The notes beneath the pieces are model-generated. The model had not been told where the DNA came from, did not search any database, and was given only the letters and a program-made list of their open reading frames with translations. Of a stretch of 64,000 nt of DNA, positions 53,781-61,613 are shown one piece after another; the stretch's first letter is position 1, and every line of letters begins with the position of its first letter. The stretch lies in contig NZ_JAKVOI010000001.1 of NCBI RefSeq assembly GCF_022482905.1, positions 248,001 to 312,000 on the forward strand, given 5' to 3'. The translations under genes and the position numbers were made by a program. The DNA is from Clostridium sp. GTDB lineage: Bacteria; Bacillota; Clostridia; Clostridiales; Clostridiaceae.

Positions 53781-54656
53781 ATGGAAAATACATTGATGAA
53801 ATCACAGAATCAAGTGGTAAGTTTACTGGACAGCGTTGAAATAGGCGAAGTAAGGAATACATTAGGTAAGATAGCACAGTTTCAGTCAATCGTACAGAAG
53901 ACTCTGAAGAATGGACATGACTATGGTGAGATAGGAGGAGTAACCAAACCAACTCTACTTAAACCAGGTGCAGAGAAAATACTTATGTTAATGGGACTTA
54001 CAAGTGAGTATGACATAATCGAAAAAATCGAGGACTATGACAAGGGCGTATTTGCCTACACCATAAAATGCATATTGAGAAAGAACGGTCAGAAGATAAC
54101 CGAAGGGGTTGGGAGCTGCAACTCCAAAGAGGATAAATATCGCTGGAGATGGGCCAGGGAAGATGATTTACCTATAGGCATAGATAAAGATACTGTAAAA
54201 AGTAAAACTGATAACTGGGGCCATGTAAAGTACAAAATTGAAAATGACGATATATGCAGCCAGGCAAACACAATACTTAAGATGGCAAAGAAAAGGGCGC
54301 AGATAGATGCAACTCTTACAGTAGCCAGCCTTTCGGAGATATTCACTCAGGATATTGAGGATATGGAACAGTTCCAGGAAAGAGAAAATGTGGAGAACAT
54401 GAAGGCTGATGAAGTGGTAAATATAGTAGTTAGGTTTGGAAAACATAAAGGTAAGACGTTGGGACAGATAATGAGTACAGCGCCGGACTATATAAAATGG
54501 CTTGCTCAAAATGGAAAGGATGCGGCCATGAGAAAAGCATGTTCCATGATATTAAGTTCTAATACAAATACAAAACCTGACAAGCAAGACAAGCAGCAGG
54601 AGGAAATGGACATGTACGAGGGCACACCGTTTGCGGATGGTAATACGGAGCTTTAA
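53781..54656 (+). CDS. Phage recombination-associated protein with ExoX-like C-terminal domain
   Basis: A 291-residue protein. The N-terminal 200 residues match a phage family I know only by pattern (NGHDYGEIGGVTKPTLLKPG, EGVGSCNSKEDKYRWRW, QANTILKMAKKRAQIDATLT), always near Gp157 or recombinases; it may be a single-strand annealing or DNA-binding protein. Residues about 213-262 (VRFGKHKGKTLGQIMSTA, PDYIKWLAQNG) match the small exodeoxyribonuclease X C-terminal / DUF3820-type domain. The ATG follows AGGGGGAAAA. Confidence 0.72.
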   Translation: MENTLMKSQNQVVSLLDSVEIGEVRNTLGKIAQFQSIVQKTLKNGHDYGEIGGVTKPTLLKPGAEKILMLMGLTSEYDIIEKIEDYDKGVFAYTIKCILRKNGQKITEGVGSCNSKEDKYRWRWAREDDLPIGIDKDTVKSKTDNWGHVKYKIENDDICSQANTILKMAKKRAQIDATLTVASLSEIFTQDIEDMEQFQERENVENMKADEVVNIVVRFGKHKGKTLGQIMSTAPDYIKWLAQNGKDAAMRKACSMILSSNTNTKPDKQDKQQEEMDMYEGTPFADGNTEL

Positions 54657-54688
54657 GGAGTATTGAGCTATGGGAGAAGGTGATTACA

Positions 54689-55522
54689 TTGGCTAGACCT
54701 CAAAAAGAAGGATTGGAATATTTCCCTCTGGATGTAGATATGGATCAAGATGATAAAGTTGCACTTATAGAAGCTCAACATGGACTGGTTGGTTTCGGTG
54801 TAATAATCAAATTATTAATGAAGATTTATAAACACGGTTACTTCTATGAGTGGACTGAAAAACAGCAATTACTCTTTTCAAAAAGGGTTAATGTCGACAT
54901 TAACCAGATTAATGTAATCATTAATGATTGTATAAAGTGGGAATTATTTGATAAGAATGTCTTTGAAACCTATAAGGTACTTACCTCCAAGGGTATTCAG
55001 AAAAGGTATATGGAGGCGGTAGGCAGGAGACAGAAGGTAAAAATATACAAAAAATACCTGCTTTTGGATGATGAAACCATTAATGTATACAAAAACTTAG
55101 TTATTGTTAACATTAACTCTGATAATGAGGTAGTTAATGCAGACATTAATCCCCAAAGTAAAGTAAAGGAAAGTAAAGTAAAGAAGAGTAAAAGAGAGAG
55201 TAGAGAAAAAGAAGTTTCCGACAACGGAAACTCTCTCTCGGAAAAAGCAACGGAACTTTGTATGTATTACGAGGAGCTAAAACCAGGTGAAAGTATAACT
55301 GCACATCTAGCAGCTTTAAGGGCCTTCATAGGGACCTATGGATATGCACGTGCAAGGGAGGCGCTCAAGGTGACGGTGTGCAATAAAAACAGATTCATCA
55401 AGGGATACATGGAGACGGTACTGAAAAACTGGATTGCTGAGAAAAAGGAGGTTGAGGATGGTGGAAGCACTGAACAGGATACTGGGCCAGGTTCATATGA
55501 CTTCTCAAGTGCCGGCGAATAA
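54689..55522 (+). CDS. Phage replisome organizer (Lin1244/Lin1753 N-terminal, DUF4373)
   Basis: A 277-residue replication initiation protein. The N-terminal domain has the typical start ARPQKEGLEYFPLDVDMDQD and ALIEAQHGLVGFGVIIKLLM, with a winged-helix layout seen in replisome organizers. A charged linker (repeated SKVKKSK) and a helical C-terminal region follow. It should bind the phage origin and recruit the loader encoded next. TTG 54689 is chosen because AAGGTGA is ideally spaced and relatives begin MARP. It overlaps the DnaC-like gene by 65 bases. Confidence 0.85.
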   Translation: MARPQKEGLEYFPLDVDMDQDDKVALIEAQHGLVGFGVIIKLLMKIYKHGYFYEWTEKQQLLFSKRVNVDINQINVIINDCIKWELFDKNVFETYKVLTSKGIQKRYMEAVGRRQKVKIYKKYLLLDDETINVYKNLVIVNINSDNEVVNADINPQSKVKESKVKKSKRESREKEVSDNGNSLSEKATELCMYYEELKPGESITAHLAALRAFIGTYGYARAREALKVTVCNKNRFIKGYMETVLKNWIAEKKEVEDGGSTEQDTGPGSYDFSSAGE

Positions 55523-56258
55523 CCATACGTATAAGTGCCCTTTATGCCATGACACCGGATGGATAGAGACAGATGCCGGATACAAAAGGTGCAGCTGTTA
55601 CGAAAAAGAGCATGTGTTGAGGCTCTGGAAAAGTTTCGGGGTAAATCCTGCCACGGTAAAGACCCTGGATGATTACAAGCCTTATGATGATTTGACAAGA
55701 GAAGCCAAGAGAAAGGCCATAGCTTATATACGTGATTTTGAAAACATCAGGGATACAGAGAAAAACAGTTTCGGGCTCTTCGGACAACCGGGAGCAGGGA
55801 AAAGCCATATAGTCATTGCCATAGGTGCGGAACTCTTGAATAAAAAGAATCCTGTCCAGGTAGTGTATATGCCTTACCTTGAAGCCATGAGGCAGCTTAA
55901 GGCAAACGTCAATGATGATGAATACTACCTGAAGCTTTTAGGCAGGTATCAGAGAGCAAAGGTGCTCATAATAGACGATCTGTTCAAGGACAAGGTTACA
56001 AATGGACAGCTGATAAAGGACAGGTACGGGAACAAAGCTAAATTAAGCGATACCGACATAAAGCACATAATGCCAATTATAAATTACAGGTACTTGAACC
56101 GTTTGCCGACGATCATAAGCACCGAATGCACATTAGGCATACTTACGGAACTCGGAGATGCACTTGCAGGAAGGATACTTGAGTCGTGTGAGGGGAATAT
56201 GACGGTGTTCAGGGGAGCCAAGTACAATTACAGAATGAGAAAATTTATTAAAAATTGA
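55458..56258 (+). CDS. DnaC-like helicase loader
   Basis: A 266-residue AAA+ protein of the DnaC/IstB type. An N-terminal zinc finger has CPLCHDTGWIE and CSCYE cysteines (about residues 27-49), followed by Walker A in GLFGQPGAGKSHIVIAIG (near 110) and Walker B in VLIIDDLFKDK. An arginine-rich region lies near the C-terminus. It loads the replicative helicase at the phage origin. ATG 55458 follows AAAGGAGG by 6 bases. Confidence 0.9.
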   Translation: MVEALNRILGQVHMTSQVPANNHTYKCPLCHDTGWIETDAGYKRCSCYEKEHVLRLWKSFGVNPATVKTLDDYKPYDDLTREAKRKAIAYIRDFENIRDTEKNSFGLFGQPGAGKSHIVIAIGAELLNKKNPVQVVYMPYLEAMRQLKANVNDDEYYLKLLGRYQRAKVLIIDDLFKDKVTNGQLIKDRYGNKAKLSDTDIKHIMPIINYRYLNRLPTIISTECTLGILTELGDALAGRILESCEGNMTVFRGAKYNYRMRKFIKN

Positions 56259-56270
56259 GGAGGGAAAAAG

Positions 56271-56894
56271 GTGAGATTGGTAATATCGCTTGAGAAAAAA
56301 GCAAGAATCAGTGTGGATGTGAGAAACGGAGAGGAAGTATTCAGGGATCTATCTGGCCATTTGTTAAACAAGGCAGTAGGAGAAAACAAAAGTCCCTATG
56401 CACCTGGACATGTTAGCGTCAAACCACATAAGGACTTGCAGAATACAGCTCCAGGTATTCCTGAAAGCTTTAGGGAAAATTTTCTTGAAGCAGTGGAAAA
56501 GAAAATAGAACCGCAGGAAGGACCAACAGAAGAAAGACGTGAGGATACTCAAGGTGAGAAGGAAGTAGGACCTATTCACAAGACACTTGTTATAACAAAA
56601 TGCAAGCAATGCGGGAAAATATCAATAATTCCACTGCAGATTCAAAACGGAAAAGCGCTGGTTCATGGCGGCCTTGTATGTAAAAACTGCGGCAGTGAAC
56701 TTGATGTAAGTGACCTGCATTATGGGAAAGCTGAATGTGCTGATTGTGGGCACTCAATATTTTTTTATGCGGCAGGTAACGAAGATTTGGAGATAAACTG
56801 TAAAAATTGCGGTAGCCCTTTAGATTTACTCTATAACGAGAATAAAAAGGAGTTTAGAAGTGCAAATTTATTTGGAATCAAGGGAGGAAAATAG
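56271..56894 (+). CDS. Zinc-ribbon phage protein
   Basis: A 207-residue protein whose C-terminal 95 residues hold three CxxC pairs forming tandem zinc ribbons (KCKQCGKIS, VCKNCGSELD, ECADCGHSIF, NCKNCGSPLD). The N-terminal half is polar and repetitive. GTG 56271 follows GAGGAGGGAAAAAGG. A nucleic-acid-binding or adaptor role is plausible, not shown. It ends one base before the AbrB-like gene start. Confidence 0.7.
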   Translation: MRLVISLEKKARISVDVRNGEEVFRDLSGHLLNKAVGENKSPYAPGHVSVKPHKDLQNTAPGIPESFRENFLEAVEKKIEPQEGPTEERREDTQGEKEVGPIHKTLVITKCKQCGKISIIPLQIQNGKALVHGGLVCKNCGSELDVSDLHYGKAECADCGHSIFFYAAGNEDLEINCKNCGSPLDLLYNENKKEFRSANLFGIKGGK

Positions 56895-56895
56895 A

Positions 56896-57138
56896 ATGAA
56901 ATCAACAGGAATTGTAAGAAAAGTAGACGAGTTAGGGAGAATCGTAATACCAATGGAGCTTAGAAAAACCATGGGCATTCAGGAAGGTACACCACTGGAG
57001 ATATATAAAGACGAGGATCAGATAATACTCAAGAAATACAGCCCGGCGTGCGTATTCTGCGGGGAAGCAAGGGACGTAGTGAAGTGGAAAGGCAAGAATA
57101 TATGCAAGAAATGCATGGATGAACTCAGAGGGAGGTAG
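56896..57138 (+). CDS. AbrB/SpoVT-type regulator with C-terminal zinc finger
   Basis: An 80-residue protein. Residues 1-45 form a swapped-hairpin AbrB DNA-binding domain (STGIVRKVDELGRIVIPMEL, EGTPLEIYKDEDQIILKK). Residues 50-78 carry CVFCG and CKKCM as a zinc ribbon, a fusion usual in Clostridium AbrB-like proteins. It probably regulates phage or host transition-state genes. ATG 56896 follows GGGAGG. Confidence 0.88.
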   Translation: MKSTGIVRKVDELGRIVIPMELRKTMGIQEGTPLEIYKDEDQIILKKYSPACVFCGEARDVVKWKGKNICKKCMDELRGR

Positions 57139-57147
57139 GAGGATCGA

Positions 57148-58023
57148 ATGTTAACACATTTTAGCTTGTTTACAGGGATAGGAGGTATAGATCTTGCGGC
57201 GGAATGGGCTGGATTCAAGACAATTGGCCAATGTGAATTTGCCGATTATCCAACCAAAGTACTTGAAAAACATTGGCCAGATGTGCCGAAATGGAGGGAT
57301 GTAAGAGATGTCACAGCTGAGTCTGTTAGAGAAAAAGGAATACGAGACATCACGGTTTTATCAGCAGGATTTCCGTGCCAGCCTCACAGCGTTGCAGGAA
57401 AGCATAAGGCATCTGGCGATGAACGTAATTTGTGGCCTGAAACAGCAGAAAGGATTCGCATTCTTAAACCAAAATGGTTCCTGGGTGAAAATGTACCAGG
57501 GCTACTGTCAAGTGAGGATGGACGGTTCTTTGGAGGAATTCTCAGGGACATGGCCAAGATGGGGTACAGTGTCGGATGGTGCTGCTATGGAGCAAACAGA
57601 GTTGGAGCTCCACACAAAAGGGAAAGGATATTCATTATTGCCTACTCCAACAGCAACGGACTTCAAAGGGTGGAGGACTCCGGAAGCATCAAAGAAAGCA
57701 GGGAGAACGGCAAAAAACAATTTGAGAGATTTTATAAGGAATTTTTATGCGACTCCTACAGCGTCCCAGAATTTCAAGCCTATACGGGCATTGACACCGT
57801 CAGAAAAAAACGGGACTCATGGGAAGGTACTTCCAGGAAGTATAGGAGAAAAGCATCCAGAACTTATTGGGAGATATCCGAATCCCCGGTTCTTGGAGTG
57901 GATGATGGGATTCCCAACAGGGTGGACAGAAGTATAGCTTTGGGAAATACAGTGGTACCGCAGCAAGTATATCCCATATTGAAAGCTGTTGCAGATGCTG
58001 AAAATTTGATAAATAGCAGGTGA
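57148..58023 (+). CDS. DNA (cytosine-5-)-methyltransferase
   Basis: A 291-residue C5-cytosine methyltransferase. The SAM loop is SLFTGIGGIDLAAEWAGF (residues 6-23), the catalytic Cys 77 lies in SAGFPCQPHS, the ENV motif in WFLGENVPGLL and a late motif GAPHKRERIF near 155. The target-recognition region (about 165-250) is short and basic, and motif X-like NRVDRSIALGNTVVPQQVYP closes the protein. In phages it masks sites from host restriction. ATG 57148 follows GGAGGATCG. A second ORF is nested in another frame (57308-57937). Confidence 0.93.
   Translation: MLTHFSLFTGIGGIDLAAEWAGFKTIGQCEFADYPTKVLEKHWPDVPKWRDVRDVTAESVREKGIRDITVLSAGFPCQPHSVAGKHKASGDERNLWPETAERIRILKPKWFLGENVPGLLSSEDGRFFGGILRDMAKMGYSVGWCCYGANRVGAPHKRERIFIIAYSNSNGLQRVEDSGSIKESRENGKKQFERFYKEFLCDSYSVPEFQAYTGIDTVRKKRDSWEGTSRKYRRKASRTYWEISESPVLGVDDGIPNRVDRSIALGNTVVPQQVYPILKAVADAENLINSR
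57308..57937 (+). CDS. ORF nested in the methyltransferase gene (+1 frame), likely translated
   Basis: A 209-codon ORF entirely inside the methyltransferase gene, shifted by one base. It has its own GGAGGG (57293-57298) nine bases before ATG 57308. The product shows motifs I associate with separate phage proteins found beside cytosine methyltransferases: LDGSLEEF-like text then FSGTWPRWG (about 79-87), SLLPTPTATDFKG (about 110-122) and a closing NPRFLEWMMGFPTGWTE. The two frames share the codons for AYSNSNG and LPTPTATD. The function is unknown. A chance frame remains possible. Confidence 0.55.
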   Translation: MSQLSLLEKKEYETSRFYQQDFRASLTALQESIRHLAMNVICGLKQQKGFAFLNQNGSWVKMYQGYCQVRMDGSLEEFSGTWPRWGTVSDGAAMEQTELELHTKGKGYSLLPTPTATDFKGWRTPEASKKAGRTAKNNLRDFIRNFYATPTASQNFKPIRALTPSEKNGTHGKVLPGSIGEKHPELIGRYPNPRFLEWMMGFPTGWTEV

Positions 58024-58027
58024 TTAA

Positions 58028-58246
58028 ATGAATTACAAATCTAAATATTCAACAGTATTCGAGTGTCCACATTGTGGCCACAAAAATAAAATGCCTTGTA
58101 ACTTTTGTGCCAAGTGTGGAAAGAAATTGATTGAAGATAGATGCTTGCATTGCTGGAGAAACAGCAAGAAAGTTGTGAAAAGCACTGCTAAAAGCTGTGA
58201 TGAATGCAACATAAATAAATTTTCTCCTGCAGGATTTCACATGTAG
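58028..58246 (+). CDS. Zinc-ribbon small protein
   Basis: A 72-residue cysteine-rich protein with CPHCGHKNK, CNFCAKCGKK, CLHCW and CDECN pairs, consistent with two zinc ribbons. It starts 4 bases after the methyltransferase stop, with AGCAGGTG upstream. No function is assigned. Confidence 0.7.
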   Translation: MNYKSKYSTVFECPHCGHKNKMPCNFCAKCGKKLIEDRCLHCWRNSKKVVKSTAKSCDECNINKFSPAGFHM

Positions 58247-58261
58247 AGAGGTGAGGGCAAC

Positions 58262-58678
58262 ATGAGAAGTAAATACAATGCCAAGAAAATCATTGCGGAT
58301 GGCATAACCTTTGATAGTAAAGATGAAGCAAAATACTATGAATACCTTAAACATCTTAAAGCATATGGGATGATAGAAAACTTTGAGTTACAGCCTAAGT
58401 TTACACTGATACCAAAGTTCAAATATAAGGGCAAAACAGAAAGAGCTGCCACATATACGTTAGATTTTTTAGTGTATAACCTTGATGGCACGGAGACTTA
58501 TATTGACGTGAAGGGATATGGCACACAGCAGGGAGAGTTCAAATTCAAGCTATTGAAATCACTGCATCCGGACATGGACTTTAGGTGGGTAGCAATGTCA
58601 TTAAAATATGGAGATAGATATGGATGGATTGAATATAGTGATCTTCAGAAAAAGAGAAGGGAGAATAAAAGAAAATGA
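58262..58678 (+). CDS. DUF1064 family endonuclease-like phage protein
   Basis: A 138-residue DUF1064 protein, related in fold to T7 endonuclease I/Holliday-junction resolvases. Key text is KYNAKKIIADGITFDSKDEA (catalytic Glu region), FELQPKFTLIP and the nuclease motif YTLDFLVY...YIDVKGYGT with D and K. It probably resolves branched DNA during phage replication. The ATG follows GAGGTGAGG, and the gene overlaps the next by 4 bases. Confidence 0.87.
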   Translation: MRSKYNAKKIIADGITFDSKDEAKYYEYLKHLKAYGMIENFELQPKFTLIPKFKYKGKTERAATYTLDFLVYNLDGTETYIDVKGYGTQQGEFKFKLLKSLHPDMDFRWVAMSLKYGDRYGWIEYSDLQKKRRENKRK

Positions 58679-59091
58679 AAAAAGTGAATGAAAAGGTTGA
58701 TTTATCAAAGAAGGTTTTAGCTGTAAACATAGATAGTCCGGTATTCCAACCCGTTATTGATAGCTTGAATGAGCAAATAATTGAAGTTATAAAGAAAGTC
58801 TATAATGGAGAATTTGAAAGTGGAGATATAGCTTTAAAACTTACATTGTCAACTCCTACAGAATACAAGCAATTCCCTGCTGAAAATGACATTGGAGAAC
58901 CTACCGTTGAGGAATATAAATATAAGGCGCTTCAATTTAACCATAGTATAACCACTACACTAAAGAAAGTAGATAAAGAGAATGGTAGGTATTGGGGAGA
59001 GAAGGAACTTAAAAAAGATGATTTTGGGAATTTTATTGAGGCACCTATAGAAGATCCACAATTAAGCATGTTTGACAAAGCTAATTGTTAG
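58675..59091 (+). CDS. Hypothetical phage protein (replication module)
   Basis: A 138-residue protein of mixed composition: KVLAVNIDSPVFQPVIDSLN, GDIALKLTLSTPTEYKQFPA, and a C-terminus PQLSMFDKANC recalling the PxLxMFD tail of beta-clamp or SSB-interacting proteins. I know similar phage proteins but no named function. It is coupled to the DUF1064 gene by ATGA. Confidence 0.65.
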   Translation: MKKVNEKVDLSKKVLAVNIDSPVFQPVIDSLNEQIIEVIKKVYNGEFESGDIALKLTLSTPTEYKQFPAENDIGEPTVEEYKYKALQFNHSITTTLKKVDKENGRYWGEKELKKDDFGNFIEAPIEDPQLSMFDKANC

Positions 59092-59103
59092 GGGGAATAG
59101 ACA

Positions 59104-59265
59104 ATGTTGATGCAGGAGTTCTACAGACAGAGAATTGCCATGCTAGAAAATGAAATTGAGAAAGCTGAGTTTGATGGAGATTTCAAGAAAGTTGCCAAGC
59201 TGATGGGAGAAAAGTCCAGGTGGGAAGATAGGGCAAGGAAGGATGGAGTTGAGATAGATGCTTGA
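59104..59265 (+). CDS. Small helical phage ORF
   Basis: A 53-residue ORF starting 12 bases after the previous stop, with AGGGGGAAT upstream. It is almost wholly helical and charged (FYRQRIAMLENEIEKAEFDG, KVAKLMGEKSRWEDRARKDG). Its end overlaps the next ATG by 8 bases. No family is recognised. Confidence 0.6.
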   Translation: MLMQEFYRQRIAMLENEIEKAEFDGDFKKVAKLMGEKSRWEDRARKDGVEIDA

Positions 59266-59497
59266 TACTGCGACGGTAACATTATCGTATAAGGAATTCA
59301 AAGAACTGCTGGATAAGGTAGAAAAGGCAGATAGAATATTGCAAGAGCATGACACAAAAGAATCTGAGTTGGATTTAAGCTTTGAGAGATATATGGCATT
59401 TAAAACTATATTGAGGAATGAACACGATCCAGATATTCCTTCATATGAGCAGTGGAAAAAGGAATTGATAGATGCACATAGAGATGGATTTGTTTAG
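59258..59497 (+). CDS. Small hypothetical phage protein
   Basis: A 79-residue protein. AAGGATGGAG lies about 9 bases before the ATG. The first 30 residues (TLSYKEFKELLDKVEKADRI) and the C-terminal EQWKKELIDAHRDG are helical. No function can be assigned. Confidence 0.6.
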   Translation: MLDTATVTLSYKEFKELLDKVEKADRILQEHDTKESELDLSFERYMAFKTILRNEHDPDIPSYEQWKKELIDAHRDGFV

Positions 59498-59520
59498 ATT
59501 AATGTGGAAGAAGGGCAAAA

Positions 59521-59796
59521 ATGGAAGATTATAAATATTCTTTAGATATCATGAGGCAGGAACTAAAAAGCAAGTGGATTTGTCCAGAGATTAAATATGC
59601 TTTTAAGACAAGTGTGGAAGCTTTGGAAAAGCAGATACCTCAGAGTCCAACTCACTTGACAGCCGATAAGGATATTAAAATTGGAAGCTTTGTATTTCAC
59701 AAGGGTGCCAAGATTTATAGCTGTAAGTGTAGAGAATGGGTAGGGTACAAGGATCCATTTTGTAAACATTGTGGACAAAGATTAAAGTGGGATTAG
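59521..59796 (+). CDS. Small zinc-ribbon phage protein
   Basis: A 91-residue protein with an N-terminal helical half (YSLDIMRQELKSKWICPEIK) and a C-terminal zinc-ribbon-like end (CKCREW then CKHCGQRLKWD, about residues 73-91). Weak ribosome site GAAGGG upstream of the ATG. Function unknown. Confidence 0.6.
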   Translation: MEDYKYSLDIMRQELKSKWICPEIKYAFKTSVEALEKQIPQSPTHLTADKDIKIGSFVFHKGAKIYSCKCREWVGYKDPFCKHCGQRLKWD

Positions 59797-59969
59797 TTAG
59801 CAAAATTACTACCAAAACAAAAGCCAAGGATTTCACTCCTTGGCGCAATGTTATTTGGTATAGGAACTATGAAAGAAACTAAACACTGGGGATTTATCAT
59901 CTCCATGTGAATAGTATGTGCAGAAATCAAATAATTATACATGGAAAATCTTAAAAAGTAGGTGGTGAA

Positions 59970-60119
59970 ATGACAAATATAATTGTGGTACCGTATAAAA
60001 ATTTCAAAGAGAAAATCAGGATAACCAAGAGATTCGAGAGAAAATACCACATAGAGGATTTGGCAGAAGATGCAGTGTGCGGCGTTTTGTATATGGAGAG
60101 GAAGTTGCTAAATGAATGA
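59970..60119 (+). CDS. Tiny phage ORF
   Basis: A 49-residue ORF with a good AGGTGG site (59960-59965) four bases before ATG 59970. Its stop overlaps the next start. It is basic at first (KNFKEKIRITKRFERKYHIE) and then hydrophobic. The 173 bases between the previous gene and this one hold an AAGCCAAGGA/TCCTTGGC hairpin near 59821-59843. No family is recognised. Confidence 0.5.
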   Translation: MTNIIVVPYKNFKEKIRITKRFERKYHIEDLAEDAVCGVLYMERKLLNE

Positions 60120-60267
60120 ACTAACTTGTAGAGAAAAGGCTATTTTGACATACCAGATTTGGCAGAAAAGGAAGGCTAAGAAAGCGAAAAAGAAGGAGAA
60201 TATGATATTTGAAGTTGTGGACATGGCTGTAAACAGGTGCAGGAAGATGAACCATTCTGTTAAGTAG
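60112..60267 (+). CDS. Tiny basic phage ORF
   Basis: A 51-residue ORF overlapping the previous gene by 8 bases, with GAGAGGAAG upstream. Rich in lysine and arginine (IWQKRKAKKAKKKEN), possibly nucleic-acid binding. No family is recognised. Confidence 0.5.
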   Translation: MNELTCREKAILTYQIWQKRKAKKAKKKENMIFEVVDMAVNRCRKMNHSVK

Positions 60268-60278
60268 GGAGGGAAGGT

Positions 60279-60419
60279 ATGCAGGAATTAAACAGGATTG
60301 ATAGTTTGAAGCTTGCTTTGAGATACAGCACTTCAGAGAAGCACAGGAAGTCATTACAGAAGAGGATAGCTGAAATCGAGAATAAAAGAAAATGTGATGT
60401 GCAGCAAAGTTTTTTATAG
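60279..60419 (+). CDS. Tiny phage ORF
   Basis: A 46-residue ORF with a GGGAGGGAAGG site just before the ATG. It is charged and helical (IDSLKLALRYSTSEKHRKSL). Strong ribosome site and tight packing support translation. Function unknown. Confidence 0.52.
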   Translation: MQELNRIDSLKLALRYSTSEKHRKSLQKRIAEIENKRKCDVQQSFL

Positions 60420-60452
60420 ACATAAGTAATAAATAGGTGGGAGGCTGATAGT

Positions 60453-61001
60453 ATGGAGAATAAGATAGATTATGAGGAAGCTGTAAAAATCGGAGTAAGA
60501 GAAGGAATAAAATATATAAAGGAGCAGGAGTATTACAAGACCAAAAGAAGATATGACAGGAGGTTAAGGAATACCAGGCTGCTTCTTAAACATTACAGAG
60601 ATTTAAAAGTTCATAATGGGCTTGCAGATAGTTCTATTAATAGAATTCATGATAAAAATGCAATAGATGTATTAGATGAAATAGATCCTATAGATGATGA
60701 GGAACAGTACGCACAAGCTTTGACAAGAACTAAAATAAGAACTTCAATCATAATCGGACATATAAATAAGGCGATGAAATATTATGAGGCCATATGTAAA
60801 AATGATGGCAATGTAAAAGAGAGAAGATTTAATATTATTAAATATATTTATATAGATCCAGTTGAGGACAATATACCTCCTACCTATGAAGAAACATCAG
60901 AACATTTTAACCTTAATGTCAGAACAGTAGGAAGGGATGTGAGAAGTGCTATTGAGGATTTGAGCATATTATTTTTTGGAATAGACGGAATAAAACTATA
61001 G
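60453..61001 (+). CDS. ArpU/RinA-type late phage transcription regulator
   Basis: A 182-residue sigma-factor-like protein of the ArpU group. The N-terminal half is basic (YYKTKRRYDRRLRNTRLLLK). The C-terminal half has a region 4-like helix-turn-helix (PPTYEETSEHFNLNVRTVGR, DVRSAIEDLSILFFG). These proteins activate the packaging and late genes of Firmicute phages. The ATG follows GGTGGGAGG. It is the last gene of the early operon, immediately before the repeat-containing intergenic region where it may act. Confidence 0.82.
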   Translation: MENKIDYEEAVKIGVREGIKYIKEQEYYKTKRRYDRRLRNTRLLLKHYRDLKVHNGLADSSINRIHDKNAIDVLDEIDPIDDEEQYAQALTRTKIRTSIIIGHINKAMKYYEAICKNDGNVKERRFNIIKYIYIDPVEDNIPPTYEETSEHFNLNVRTVGRDVRSAIEDLSILFFGIDGIKL

Positions 61002-61006
61002 AAAAA

Positions 61007-61110
61007 TGTCCTTGTCAAAATGCTATCAAACTCAATAATAGAGCCAAAGTAATAAAAATTTCAGGCATAAAAAGTGTCCTTTTTAGTGTCCTTGACGTGC
61101 CTTTTATAAT
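61007..61110 (+). promoter_or_regulatory. TGTCCTT repeats and promoter, probable late control site
   Basis: TGTCCTT occurs at 61007-61013, 61075-61081 and 61087-61093. The last two are 12-base-spaced direct repeats (GTGTCCTTTTTA, GTGTCCTTGACG) ending 12 bases before TATAAT (61105-61110). Position and spacing suit activator binding at the -35 region, most simply by the ArpU-type protein encoded just upstream. Confidence 0.55.
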
Positions 61111-61354
61111 ATTGTAATCTGATATTGTGTAAAGTTGTAACTTTTGATAAGTCTATGGCTCCAGGATAAAATGGGGCCACCAATACGGGAAACCGTAAAT
61201 AAAATAAATTCCTATATATTGTGTATCGGCACCTGACGTATTGTTGGGTGTCATTATATTTAACCTGTGGTTAATATGTTCTTAACAGCACAAAGATAAA
61301 ATAATAATCGAAGTTGTAATTCAGATAAGTTTAATATAATAGTTCCCTATACAC

Positions 61355-61394
61355 AAATAAGCATTTTGAGCCAGCCCCTCAGGTGCTTATTTTG
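61355..61394 (+). terminator. Hairpin, possible terminator
   Basis: Perfect 9-base arms AAATAAGCA (61355-61363) and TGCTTATTT (61384-61392), with TGTTA following. The T-run overlaps the arm, as in short terminators. Confidence 0.45.
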
Positions 61395-61578
61395 TTACAA
61401 ATAATTAATGGATATGACATTAAATTGCAATAAATGACCTGTAAAATGATAAATATAGTAAGAGATATCTTAAAAATAATAGTCCCCCTATTATTTGAAT
61501 AAGAAAGTGTCTGCGGTTGCAGGGCACGATAAACTTAAGTGCAACCACCACTGGACAATAATTTTATATGTCTCCTTT

Positions 61579-61613
61579 AAATAAGCATCCGTTATTTTGG
61601 GTGCTTATTTTGC
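61579..61613 (+). terminator. Second hairpin with the same stem
   Basis: AAATAAGCATCC (61579-61590) pairs with GGGTGCTTATTT (61599-61610), one mismatch, TTGCG following. It repeats the stem of the hairpin at 61355. Confidence 0.5.
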
